Shown here piece after piece: positions 49,966 to 60,884 of a DNA stretch of 64,000 nt. Below the pieces are notes generated by a model that was not told the origin of the DNA, did no database searches, and saw only the letters and a list, made by a program, of their open reading frames with translations. Each line of letters opens with the position of its first letter. Position 1 is the first letter of the stretch. Origin of the DNA: Cloeon dipterum. Lineage: Eukaryota > Arthropoda > Insecta > Ephemeroptera > Baetidae. The DNA is taken from positions 18,166,001-18,230,000 of the forward strand of contig NC_088788.1 of assembly GCF_949628265.1 (NCBI RefSeq), written 5' to 3'. Made by a program: the position numbers and the translations under genes.

Positions 49966-51480
49966 CGGGAATTTTAAGGTGTTTCCTTTTCCTTGCCAGC
50001 ATATGATTTTTTGTCTACTCCACTTTAAACATCGAGAATCTTCTGTTTTTCTTTAATTTGAGCTGATTTTTAAAAGTCATTTCCTACGTGTTATATGAAA
50101 CAGCTCCTTAATTATCATGCAGGAACAGGCCTAATATATAGCATGTCACTGTCATACGCAATCATAAAACTAGCAGCACAAATACCTGATCAGTTTAAAT
50201 TAACTGATTCAATATTTTATATGTTTTCTCTTTCAATTTCTGATCCCAATTCGGAGCATAAAGAGAACGTATTACTTGTGTCCTAGAAAATTTTAGCCTT
50301 CCATGCTCTTGTAATTTGCAATAAAATTGTTTGATATATTCCTGAAAGACTGTCAGTTCCTTAAAAAAAATCATGTTAAGTTTTATTCAGTTAATAGCAA
50401 AGTATTTAAGTATAAGTAACACTTTGAGCTCGCGGTTTGACAGTTTATAGCAAAAGAATTCGTGTACAATTAATGTTTTCACTTCAAGAACTCAATTTTT
50501 TTTTAAAACAAACCAAAGCGAAGATTACATAACATTTTTACAAAAGGCTTAAGCTCCTCTAATCGTTTAATTTGTGGCGGAAATTGAATATTACAAATTC
50601 GTGGAATCACCGCAAACATCTAGATATTTTCTGGTGCACACAACCGCGCAAGGTTAACAACTGAGAGATTGGGCTGACGCTTAGAACAGCTTTTAAATTT
50701 ACATTTTGTGAAAATTATCTAAACCCAGTCATGAAGCAAATAAGTACGTTGTTGGAGAAAGACACAGTAAAACTTTTATAGGAGAATTTGCAGCATACCA
50801 AAATGGGAAAAAAATTAAGCAATAAAAATCGATGCATCGATCACAAATCACACCTCTTGTCTCGCCAAACACAGTTAACTACACTATTCTTGTTTATTTA
50901 TTCTTGCAGTCAATGCACAATACATAATGTTAAATTCAAAAGGAAATAATGCAAGGCAAGACAAACAGAGATAGCAAAATACTGCAAAAAGGGAAAAACT
51001 CAGGGTAATATCTTGCCGCTCTGAGCACAATCGATTTAAATTACAGATCACTGGAAACCTTCCACATATGTTTTTGCTCAGAGAGGGGTATTCGGCCACG
51101 GTAAAGTCCTTGAGTTTAGGTGGCAGGTCGTGGTCGTACCAACCTGAAGGAATAAGCTCGCTGGCCGAATAAGCTGCGCACTGACGGCGGCTGCAGACGC
51201 TGGTGACTGAGCGAGCTGAAATAACTTGATGACGTCAAGGAAGGTAATAATATGTGCTGTGAAAATTAATTTTTTATTTCAGATATGATTCATACAATTA
51301 GTTGTAAATTGGCGTGCAGTTGCAAAATTGGCAAACATGTAGCTTTGTAAAATAATTTATATTATTTTTATATATTAAAATATTATTATTCTATGTTTAT
51401 GCTCAAATAATACTTTGTCATAAATACATTAATGTTATATCACAAAGTCAAAAACAAATAAAAATCATGTGAGAAAGGGT
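49966..51480. other. Spacer upstream of cuticle gene B
   Basis: 49,940-50,790 is the better-preserved partner of the diverged duplicate at 42,060-42,900. The rest is AT-rich with no recognised gene. Confidence 0.6.
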
Positions 51481-51590
51481 GACCCTTCAGGAAGACAAGT
51501 AACTAAGACCCTGCTCTGGAGGACAAAGCCGAAGTGAGCCCAGACCCCAGACTAGTAAAAATCATAAAACAAATCACAAAAAACCACACA

Positions 51591-51731
51591 TTAAAATCTT
51601 GCTATCGCATACGCCTTGCAGATGGGAGAAAACTGTGCCGCGGAGCAGTCCCTCAATGCGGGTGGCATGTCATTCCACTCTTTCACGACACGAAAGTCAA
51701 ACACATTTTTACCGAGGTCAGTGCGGGCTAC
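51591..51731 (-). pseudogene. 5'-truncated non-LTR retrotransposon (LINE) 3' end
   Basis: The minus strand encodes 46 codons plus a stop. They contain a KNVFDFRVVKEWNDMPPALR stretch, the R-V-V-x2-W-N-x-(L/M)-P pattern typical of the extreme C-terminus of LINE ORF2 reverse-transcriptase proteins. The frame is lost upstream of 51,731, where the sequence becomes AT-rich, as expected for 5' truncation at insertion. About 110 bp of moderately GC-rich 3' tail follow, to about 51,480. It is a dead fragment. Confidence 0.65.
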
Positions 51732-51749
51732 CGGCTAAAATAATTAATT

Positions 51750-52369
51750 TATTTTTATTTTTGTATAAAATCCTCCACGGCTTTTGTGAAAAGTTACGCT
51801 ATCGAGCAATTCGCTTATTTGCTCGCCTAGGTTTGCTCGCGTCGTCTAATGACACCTGCCAGCAGTAACTCTTTACAAATCTGATTTTATAAAAAATAAA
51901 ATAATTATTTTACACAGCTACATGTTTGGCCATTTTGCTATTACACACAAATTTACAATTAATTCTACAAGATATGCATATAAATAAATAAGCTATTTAT
52001 CTAAAAATAAGCATTTGCACACCATCAAAAAATTGATCGGATCAAATCAACTAATTCCTGATTAGACACCAAAAATAGTTGACTGAGTTATCTAACATTA
52101 AACTTTAATTCTTTATGTCTGCAGGAGTTCAGGTCAGTTAAACATGACGATTTCAATAACAAGGGACTGACTCAATTACTTTACTTTATTTGATAACGAC
52201 TTGAAATCTAGTGTTCAAACTTCATGTCGCGAATTGAATTTTATTGCTGTGTATAATTAATCGGAATAAAATTTGGATTATCTTTATTGCCAGAATCTAC
52301 AGAACATCTAATTTGTCAATTGATTATAATATTTAATTAAAGTCGATTTATAAAGAGTAAATTGGATAC
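51750..52369. other. AT-rich spacer
   Basis: No gene or repeat recognised. Confidence 0.6.
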
Positions 52370-52386
52370 GAACGTTCTGAACGTTC
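52370..52386. promoter_or_regulatory. Double palindrome GAACGTTC-T-GAACGTTC
   Basis: Two perfect 8-bp palindromes separated by one base, making a 17-bp near-perfect palindrome. It resembles heat-shock-element (GAA/TTC units, but with 1-nt spacing) or steroid-receptor half-sites. Function is unknown. Confidence 0.3.
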
Positions 52387-52537
52387 AATGAGTGTAGAAC
52401 GAGCGGGGTGTTCCTAGAACTTTTACTAGCGAGACGTATGGAAGTCTTTAGCAGATTAAAGTGAGGAGAATCACCACAAAAATACCATGAGATAAAGAAA
52501 ACTGTATTGTCAGTACGAACTAGCTCGTTTTAGCAAC

Positions 52538-52687
52538 CTATTCCATGGTGTGTTTTCTCTGCACGGCATTCTTGGGAAGGTAGGCAATCTGCTCAGCACG
52601 TGTTTCTATCCAGTTGCCTATATCTTTGCAAGCGACAACGTCGGTGTTGATCTCCAGCAGGCCGAGAATTTGAGTAAATGTGAACAT
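52538..52687 (-). CDS. Small ORF (49 codons), unrecognised
   Basis: A short open frame on the minus strand, start 52,687, stop TAG at 52,540-52,538. It includes an ILGLLEINTDVVACKDIGNW segment and an ETRAEQIAYLPKN segment. I do not recognise a family. It has no signal peptide or clear domain. This is the only intact version of a module that recurs, damaged, at 48.4, 54.8, 58.0 and 62.1 kb. A second frame just upstream (VITLHFTDTSDVHIY) is also shared between copies, so this may be an old exon or two joined exons of a lost gene rather than a real peptide gene. Confidence 0.3.
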   Translation of the reverse strand: MFTFTQILGLLEINTDVVACKDIGNWIETRAEQIAYLPKNAVQRKHTME

Positions 52688-53570
52688 CGGAAGTGTCCGT
52701 GAAGTGCAAGGTTATAACTTGGAGGATAGTATGCAACTAAACATCAAGATAGACTATTTATTTTGTAATTTAGCGTCGCTTAGACATCCATATTAATTTA
52801 TTGCTCAAGCAACAAAAAGACATTGTGATGGTTTTGTCTCTGCAACTTTAAGCATTATCCATTTTAATTAAATGGAATTTCAAAGGAATGGCATACATAT
52901 TATTTTATTCATATTATGAATCACAACTCTATAAGTTTGAAATCTTTGAGCAAAAATTTATTTATTTTGTACTTTAGCCAAAAATTTAAACGAACTCAAA
53001 ATATGATAGCAAAATATTCAATAAATATTATCTTCAAAGAAACTGACCAATCTCAAACTAAATATCTTTTAAAAGAATCTAACTAACTGAAAAAATGATT
53101 TTTAGACGAAAAAATGTTTATTAACACAACAGAAAGGTATAACTAACACACCAAGGATATCAGAAAAATATCAATGACGTAAACAGGGGGAAAATCAGTT
53201 GGTTCGTTATGTTGAGGAACACATTTTGCTGAGAATTCTGGGACTAGGTTCCATGGGAAATTTAGATCATTTCAATTAAAAAAATAATCGAGTTCTTTCT
53301 TAGAGTTAAATAATATTAACCCGATGTCTATACAATATCTCATTTTGGAAACCATATTTGCTTCTTAACTTTAATTATTTTGCTGTCTTTCTCGGTGAGT
53401 TGTGTTTTAAAGAAAAAGAGGAATATTTCTGTCAGATAATTGACTTGGTGGTCATGGCATTTATTCACACGATGTATACAAAAAATATATCTATTGTTGG
53501 TTGATGGAGTTGGTGCGAAATTAATAAATTAGATGTAACATCACTCAGTCTATGTTCAATAAGATCACTC

Positions 53571-54307
53571 TTAGTGGAGGAGGGCAGCGCCGTAGGCGGG
53601 GGCGGCGTAGGAAGCGTAGGCGGGGGCGGCGTACGAGGTGTAAGCGGGGGCAGCAGCCACGGTCTTAACGACGGCGGGAGCGGCGTAGGAGGTGTAGGCG
53701 GGGGCGGCGTAGGAAGCGATGGCGGGAGCGGCGTACGAGGTGTAGGCGGGGGCAGCAGCCACGGTCTTAACGACAGCGGGGGCGGCGTAGGAAGCGATGG
53801 CGGGGGCGGCGTACGAGGTGTAGGCAGGGGCAGCAGCCACGGTCTTCACGACGGCGGGAGCGGCGTAAGAGGTGTAGGCGGGGGCGGCATAAGAAGCATA
53901 AGCGGGGGCAGCGACGACGGGAGCGTGGGCGGCGTAGGCGACGGGGGCGGCGGCGACGACGGGGCTCTTGACGGCGACCTTGTAGGTGTTGGCGTAAGAG
54001 GTGGCGACGGGGGCGACGGTCTTAACGACGGCGGGGGCGGCGTAGGCAGCGGGGGCGTAGGCAGGGGCGTACGCAGCGTGGGCGGCGTAGGCGGGGGCGG
54101 CGTAAGCTCCATAAGCCAGGGGGCTGGCATAGGCAGCGGGGGCCAGGAGGTTTCCGGCGCTGGCGACGGCCAGGAGGGCGGAGAAAGCGACCTGGAATCA
54201 GAGTGCGTTGGTTAAGTTTTTTGTAATCCATCCAATTTTTGGGCTAAAAGGCGAAAGTGTGCGGATTTCGTAAATAAAATATAGTGGAAACTCACGAGCT
54301 TGAACAT
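53571..54307 (-). CDS. Alanine-rich cuticle-type protein, gene C copy 1
   Basis: 210 aa from exons 54307-54296 (MFKL) and 54191-53571. The signal peptide spans the intron and ends near 'ASAG'. The mature part has AYAAPAYAAHAAYAP repeats, a VVKTVAPVATSYANTYKVAV core, then alternating YTSYAAPAVVKTVAAAP and YASYAAPA units, ending YGAALLH. It lacks the R&R chitin-binding consensus and fits a secreted low-complexity exoskeleton protein. The promoter is a TATA box at 54,371 and initiator A at 54,340. Minus-strand AATAAA is at 53,465-53,460, giving a 3' UTR of about 120 nt. The protein is identical to copies 2 and 3. Confidence 0.87.
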
Positions 54308-54339
54308 GTTGATGTGTTGGGTGAACTGAGTGAACAGAA

Positions 54340-54371
54340 TGATTTCTGCACGGTGAACTCTCGCTTTTATA
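54340..54371 (-). promoter_or_regulatory. TATA box and initiator of gene C copy 1
   Basis: TATAAAA (54,371-54,365, minus strand) lies 31 bp from the A of TCATTC at 54,340. The conserved upstream GCGAGTC...GGCCTGAAGG block is at about 54,411-54,460. Confidence 0.85.
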
Positions 54372-54753
54372 GCACGGCTGCGCTAGAGAGGAAAATATAG
54401 AGGGGCGTGCATAGGCGAGTCGGCACTGCTGGCCTGAAGGCTTTGCAGCTCACTCGAACGACGTCCTCTTACGACAGTAAAGAAAATTATCATTTCCTAC
54501 TCAATTAAAAGAAATGAAGATTAAAAATGTGCTGTAAAAAACTAACTTCCAACTTCCAGAATAAAAGATCAGGAATTGGTAGCTCAAATAAGATTTTAAA
54601 AAAAATACGGTCATAATTTGTGTTCGCACACTGTCCCGCTCGCTGTTTAGGCCTCGCAGGCATCCAATGTAAAATCGACTTTTTAAAAAAAATTACCAAA
54701 AATATATTCTTTCCTGCACCCTGAATATAGCAAGAAGTATCCTTATCACCTCC

Positions 54754-54843
54754 TCAGTTTCTATCCAGTTGCCTATTTTTTTTGCAAGCGACAACGTCGG
54801 TGTTGATCTCCAGCAGGCCGAGAATTCGAGTAAATGTGACCAT
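54754..54843 (-). pseudogene. Frameshifted copy of the 49-codon module (array unit 1)
   Basis: The first 20 codons are nearly those of the 52,687 ORF (MVTFTRILGLLEINTDVVAC). An extra A in an A-run then shifts the frame, and it stops after 29 codons. The upstream sequence to about 55,070 also matches 52,700-52,900. Confidence 0.55.
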
Positions 54844-54859
54844 CGGAAGTGTCCATGAA

Positions 54860-56534
54860 GTGCAAGGTTACAACTTTTAGAAGGATAGTTTGCAACTTAA
54901 AATCAAGATAGACTATTTCGTTTGTAATTTTCGTCGCTTAGACATCCATATTAAGTTATTGCTCAAGCAACAAAAAGACATTGTGATGGTTTTGTCTCTG
55001 CAACTTAAAGCATTATCCATTTTAATTAAATGGAATTTCAAAGGAATGGCATACATTTTATACACATTAAGAATCATAGCTCAATTAATTTGAATTATTA
55101 GAGCAACTTTTTTTTGTTCTCCTGCTAAAACTGTAATTGAACTCAAAATACGATAGCAAAATATTCATAAATATTCCTCAAAAAAGCTGATCATTGTTAA
55201 ACTAAATATATATATTGGAAAATAGTCCAACAAACATAAAACTTATTTTATTTTTGTTTTGAAAATTGAGTTAGTTTTAGACAAAAAAATGTTCATCAAT
55301 ACATATCGGCGAAGTATATTAAAAGACACACATCATTAAAAGATATATTTGGGGGATAGGAAGTGTTGAAATGATGAAGACCGATAAATTCAGATGATAA
55401 AATTGGTTGGTGAATTGGTTACAGTTGCTGATCCGATCGATCGGACACTTAATCAAATACCAGAACTGAAATTGTTTTACAATAATAAGTTACACAATAA
55501 ATTCTTTTACTAACTGATGGTTGGACTCACCCCTTTGAATCGGGTTCTGTGCAATTAAACGACTCACGTCAGCACTGTGTGGCTGACGGACGAAAACTGA
55601 ATTCTTATTTTAAATTTATCTTTCTGCTGTTAAACAATAATGCAAAATTACAATAATTCAAACCGCCGACAGTAGTTGGCACCCAACAAAAAGCAGGACC
55701 GTGCTGTTGTACCGCTACATATTAGTCCGGGGGTCATAAACTGGAAGTTTGGAAAGCCGAGAAAAATTTAACTGGACCGACTTTGAATCGCCATCATTAA
55801 TCCAGCACATCGGTGTTGCACTACGGTGTCGAGCTTTGCGTTCCAGACCAACCGCGCAGTCATTAACTACCAAAAAGAAAATATTTTGACATACTCTGTT
55901 GCACGGGAATTTTCGAACGCATTGACCAGACAAGAGCAAGTGGAAAGGAGCGTGAACACACCTATTCCACTTTAAAATTGCAACAACGAAAACAGCACGA
56001 TTGAAATTAATTTTGTTTGAAATTTAAACGACTAATTTGGTTATCAGCAGAAAGGAAAATTCTTAGGCGACACATTTTTTGTCTTGGCATTAAAATTATG
56101 GAAACTCAATCGCGATCGAATTTAACCCGTGTCAAATGAGGCAAGCCTTTTTGTTGATTAGTCGAGAAGAACTAGGCGTCTCTTGTTCTTTCGCGTGGGC
56201 CCTACGCGGACGCAGTTACTGCTTCGCATCAGTATTCTTAATTTTTCTTCTCATTTGGACGGCCAAAAGATCTTCAGACTTCCTTACTCCACTGAGACAG
56301 GGAGGCTCTCACAATCAGGCGAAATTTTCGCGGCCATTGACACGAACGGGGGAAAAAACTTAGAAACCGCCGACAATAGTTGGCTACCAACAAAAAGCTG
56401 GACCGCGCTGTTGTAACGCTACAGATATCATCAAAATTTCAAGGAGCAAACAGAGGTTAAAATCAGTTGGTTCATTATGTTTTGCTGAAAATTTTATTAT
56501 TAGGTTCCATGGGAAATTGAGATAATTTGAATTG
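54860..56534. other. Spacer of array unit 1
   Basis: AT-rich spacer. It contains a 14-bp palindrome TCCGATCGATCGGA (55,432-55,445) and two 60-bp direct repeats (55,660-55,719 and 56,364-56,423). No convincing gene. Confidence 0.6.
55660..56423. repeat. 60-bp direct repeats flanking about 640 bp
   Basis: A block starting AAACCGCCGACA(G/A)TAGTTGG and ending CGCTACA occurs at 55,660-55,719 and 56,364-56,423, about 90% identical. Because it lies inside the 3,256-bp unit, the pair is repeated at 58,916 and 59,620. It could mark the ends of an old mobile element, but no coding sequence or target-site duplication was seen. Confidence 0.6.
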
Positions 56535-56826
56535 AAAAAATAATCGAGTTCTTTCTTAGAGTTAAATAATATTAACCCGATGTCTATACAATATCTCATT
56601 TTGGAAACCATATTTGCTTCTTAACTTTAATTATTTTGCTGTCTTTCTCGGTGAGTTGTGTTTTAAAGAAAAAGAGGAATATTTCTGTCAGATAATTGAC
56701 TTGGTGGTCATGGCATTTATTCACACGATGTATACAAAAAATATATCTATTGTTGGTTGATGGAGTTGGTGCGAAATTAATAAATTAGATGTAACATCAC
56801 TCAGTCTATGTTCAATAAGATCACTC

Positions 56827-57563
56827 TTAGTGGAGGAGGGCAGCGCCGTAGGCGGGGGCGGCGTAGGAAGCGTAGGCGGGGGCGGCGTACGAGGTGTAAG
56901 CGGGGGCAGCAGCCACGGTCTTAACGACGGCGGGAGCGGCGTAGGAGGTGTAGGCGGGGGCGGCGTAGGAAGCGATGGCGGGAGCGGCGTACGAGGTGTA
57001 GGCGGGGGCAGCAGCCACGGTCTTAACGACAGCGGGGGCGGCGTAGGAAGCGATGGCGGGGGCGGCGTACGAGGTGTAGGCAGGGGCAGCAGCCACGGTC
57101 TTCACGACGGCGGGAGCGGCGTAAGAGGTGTAGGCGGGGGCGGCATAAGAAGCATAAGCGGGGGCAGCGACGACGGGAGCGTGGGCGGCGTAGGCGACGG
57201 GGGCGGCGGCGACGACGGGGCTCTTGACGGCGACCTTGTAGGTGTTGGCGTAAGAGGTGGCGACGGGGGCGACGGTCTTAACGACGGCGGGGGCGGCGTA
57301 GGCAGCGGGGGCGTAGGCAGGGGCGTACGCAGCGTGGGCGGCGTAGGCGGGGGCGGCGTAAGCTCCATAAGCCAGGGGGCTGGCATAGGCAGCGGGGGCC
57401 AGGAGGTTTCCGGCGCTGGCGACGGCCAGGAGGGCGGAGAAAGCGACCTGGAATCAGAGTGCGTTGGTTAAGTTTTTTGTAATCCATCCAATTTTTGGGC
57501 TAAAAGGCGAAAGTGTGCGGATTTCGTAAATAAAATATAGTGGAAACTCACGAGCTTGAACAT
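56827..57563 (-). CDS. Alanine-rich cuticle-type protein, gene C copy 2
   Basis: 210 aa from exons 57563-57552 and 57447-56827, offset by exactly 3,256 bp from copy 1 and with the same protein sequence. Intron, promoter (TATA 57,627, initiator A 57,596) and minus-strand AATAAA (56,721-56,716) are also the same by eye. Equal regulation is expected. If the array is real, it triples the dose of this cuticle component. Confidence 0.86.
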
Positions 57564-57595
57564 GTTGATGTGTTGGGTGAACTGAGTGAACAGAA

Positions 57596-57627
57596 TGATT
57601 TCTGCACGGTGAACTCTCGCTTTTATA
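57596..57627 (-). promoter_or_regulatory. TATA box and initiator of gene C copy 2
   Basis: Same TATAAAA/TCATTC pair at 31-bp spacing as copy 1. Confidence 0.85.
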
Positions 57628-58009
57628 GCACGGCTGCGCTAGAGAGGAAAATATAGAGGGGCGTGCATAGGCGAGTCGGCACTGCTGGCCTGAAGGCTTT
57701 GCAGCTCACTCGAACGACGTCCTCTTACGACAGTAAAGAAAATTATCATTTCCTACTCAATTAAAAGAAATGAAGATTAAAAATGTGCTGTAAAAAACTA
57801 ACTTCCAACTTCCAGAATAAAAGATCAGGAATTGGTAGCTCAAATAAGATTTTAAAAAAAATACGGTCATAATTTGTGTTCGCACACTGTCCCGCTCGCT
57901 GTTTAGGCCTCGCAGGCATCCAATGTAAAATCGACTTTTTAAAAAAAATTACCAAAAATATATTCTTTCCTGCACCCTGAATATAGCAAGAAGTATCCTT
58001 ATCACCTCC

Positions 58010-58099
58010 TCAGTTTCTATCCAGTTGCCTATTTTTTTTGCAAGCGACAACGTCGGTGTTGATCTCCAGCAGGCCGAGAATTCGAGTAAATGTGACCAT
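58010..58099 (-). pseudogene. Frameshifted copy of the 49-codon module (array unit 2)
   Basis: The same frameshifted 29-codon sequence as at 54,754-54,843, carried by the tandem duplication. Confidence 0.55.
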
Positions 58100-58115
58100 C
58101 GGAAGTGTCCATGAA

Positions 58116-59790
58116 GTGCAAGGTTACAACTTTTAGAAGGATAGTTTGCAACTTAAAATCAAGATAGACTATTTCGTTTGTAATTTTCGTCGCTTAGACA
58201 TCCATATTAAGTTATTGCTCAAGCAACAAAAAGACATTGTGATGGTTTTGTCTCTGCAACTTAAAGCATTATCCATTTTAATTAAATGGAATTTCAAAGG
58301 AATGGCATACATTTTATACACATTAAGAATCATAGCTCAATTAATTTGAATTATTAGAGCAACTTTTTTTTGTTCTCCTGCTAAAACTGTAATTGAACTC
58401 AAAATACGATAGCAAAATATTCATAAATATTCCTCAAAAAAGCTGATCATTGTTAAACTAAATATATATATTGGAAAATAGTCCAACAAACATAAAACTT
58501 ATTTTATTTTTGTTTTGAAAATTGAGTTAGTTTTAGACAAAAAAATGTTCATCAATACATATCGGCGAAGTATATTAAAAGACACACATCATTAAAAGAT
58601 ATATTTGGGGGATAGGAAGTGTTGAAATGATGAAGACCGATAAATTCAGATGATAAAATTGGTTGGTGAATTGGTTACAGTTGCTGATCCGATCGATCGG
58701 ACACTTAATCAAATACCAGAACTGAAATTGTTTTACAATAATAAGTTACACAATAAATTCTTTTACTAACTGATGGTTGGACTCACCCCTTTGAATCGGG
58801 TTCTGTGCAATTAAACGACTCACGTCAGCACTGTGTGGCTGACGGACGAAAACTGAATTCTTATTTTAAATTTATCTTTCTGCTGTTAAACAATAATGCA
58901 AAATTACAATAATTCAAACCGCCGACAGTAGTTGGCACCCAACAAAAAGCAGGACCGTGCTGTTGTACCGCTACATATTAGTCCGGGGGTCATAAACTGG
59001 AAGTTTGGAAAGCCGAGAAAAATTTAACTGGACCGACTTTGAATCGCCATCATTAATCCAGCACATCGGTGTTGCACTACGGTGTCGAGCTTTGCGTTCC
59101 AGACCAACCGCGCAGTCATTAACTACCAAAAAGAAAATATTTTGACATACTCTGTTGCACGGGAATTTTCGAACGCATTGACCAGACAAGAGCAAGTGGA
59201 AAGGAGCGTGAACACACCTATTCCACTTTAAAATTGCAACAACGAAAACAGCACGATTGAAATTAATTTTGTTTGAAATTTAAACGACTAATTTGGTTAT
59301 CAGCAGAAAGGAAAATTCTTAGGCGACACATTTTTTGTCTTGGCATTAAAATTATGGAAACTCAATCGCGATCGAATTTAACCCGTGTCAAATGAGGCAA
59401 GCCTTTTTGTTGATTAGTCGAGAAGAACTAGGCGTCTCTTGTTCTTTCGCGTGGGCCCTACGCGGACGCAGTTACTGCTTCGCATCAGTATTCTTAATTT
59501 TTCTTCTCATTTGGACGGCCAAAAGATCTTCAGACTTCCTTACTCCACTGAGACAGGGAGGCTCTCACAATCAGGCGAAATTTTCGCGGCCATTGACACG
59601 AACGGGGGAAAAAACTTAGAAACCGCCGACAATAGTTGGCTACCAACAAAAAGCTGGACCGCGCTGTTGTAACGCTACAGATATCATCAAAATTTCAAGG
59701 AGCAAACAGAGGTTAAAATCAGTTGGTTCATTATGTTTTGCTGAAAATTTTATTATTAGGTTCCATGGGAAATTGAGATAATTTGAATTG
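58116..59790. other. Spacer of array unit 2
   Basis: A repeat of the spacer at 54,860-56,534, including the direct repeats (58,916-58,975 and 59,620-59,679) and the palindrome (58,688-58,701). Confidence 0.7.
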
Positions 59791-60082
59791 AAAAAATAAT
59801 CGAGTTCTTTCTTAGAGTTAAATAATATTAACCCGATGTCTATACAATATCTCATTTTGGAAACCATATTTGCTTCTTAACTTTAATTATTTTGCTGTCT
59901 TTCTCGGTGAGTTGTGTTTTAAAGAAAAAGAGGAATATTTCTGTCAGATAATTGACTTGGTGGTCATGGCATTTATTCACACGATGTATACAAAAAATAT
60001 ATCTATTGTTGGTTGATGGAGTTGGTGCGAAATTAATAAATTAGATGTAACATCACTCAGTCTATGTTCAATAAGATCACTC

Positions 60083-60820
60083 TTAGTGGAGGAGGGCAGC
60101 GCCGTAGGCGGGGGCGGCGTAGGAAGCGTAGGCGGGGGCGGCGTACGAGGTGTAAGCGGGGGCAGCAGCCACGGTCTTAACGACGGCGGGAGCGGCGTAG
60201 GAGGTGTAGGCGGGGGCGGCGTAGGAAGCGATGGCGGGAGCGGCGTACGAGGTGTAGGCGGGGGCAGCAGCCACGGTCTTAACGACAGCGGGGGCGGCGT
60301 AGGAAGCGATGGCGGGGGCGGCGTACGAGGTGTAGGCAGGGGCAGCAGCCACGGTCTTCACGACGGCGGGAGCGGCGTAAGAGGTGTAGGCGGGGGCGGC
60401 ATAAGAAGCATAAGCGGGGGCAGCGACGACGGGAGCGTGGGCGGCGTAGGCGACGGGGGCGGCGGCGACGACGGGGCTCTTGACGGCGACCTTGTAGGTG
60501 TTGGCGTAAGAGGTGGCGACGGGGGCGACGGTCTTAACGACGGCGGGGGCGGCGTAGGCAGCGGGGGCGTAGGCAGGGGCGTACGCAGCGTGGGCGGCGT
60601 AGGCGGGGGCGGCGTAAGCTCCATAAGCCAGGGGGCTGGCATAGGCAGCGGGGGCCAGGAGGTTTCCGGCGCTGGCGACGGCCAGGAGGGCGGAGAAAGC
60701 GACCTGGAATCAGGGTGCGTTGGTTAAGTTTTTTTGTAATCCATCCAATTTTTGGGCTAAAAGGTGAAAGTGTGCGGATTTCGTAAATAAAATATAGTGG
60801 AAACTCACGAGCTTGAACAT
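60083..60820 (-). CDS. Alanine-rich cuticle-type protein, gene C copy 3
   Basis: 210 aa from exons 60820-60809 and 60703-60083. The protein is the same as copies 1 and 2. The intron differs slightly: a G for A just past the acceptor, one extra T in a T-run, and one T for C. Promoter: TATA at 60,884, initiator A at 60,853. Minus-strand AATAAA is at 59,977-59,972. This copy sits in the partial unit; similarity to the array ends about 430 bp beyond its start codon. Confidence 0.86.
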
Positions 60821-60852
60821 GTTGATGTGTTGGGTGAACTGAGTGAACAGAA

Positions 60853-60884
60853 TGATTTCTGCACGGTGAACTCTCGCTTTTATA
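60853..60884 (-). promoter_or_regulatory. TATA box and initiator of gene C copy 3
   Basis: Same TATAAAA/TCATTC pair at 31-bp spacing as copies 1 and 2. Confidence 0.85.

Noticed and set aside
53574-54215. Long Gly/Val/Ser-rich ORFs (213 aa) on the plus strand opposite the cuticle genes, and Pro-rich ORFs in other minus frames
   Set aside because: They are shadows of the GCN-rich AAPAY repeats, which leave several frames open. The sense frame has a signal peptide, promoter, intron and poly(A) signal; these have none. The same applies at 44,542, 49,449, 56,830, 60,086 and 62,845.
55715-56416. ORFs of 74-77 codons in the array spacer, repeated in unit 2
   Set aside because: They recur only because the unit is duplicated. 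They have no motif, promoter or codon bias.
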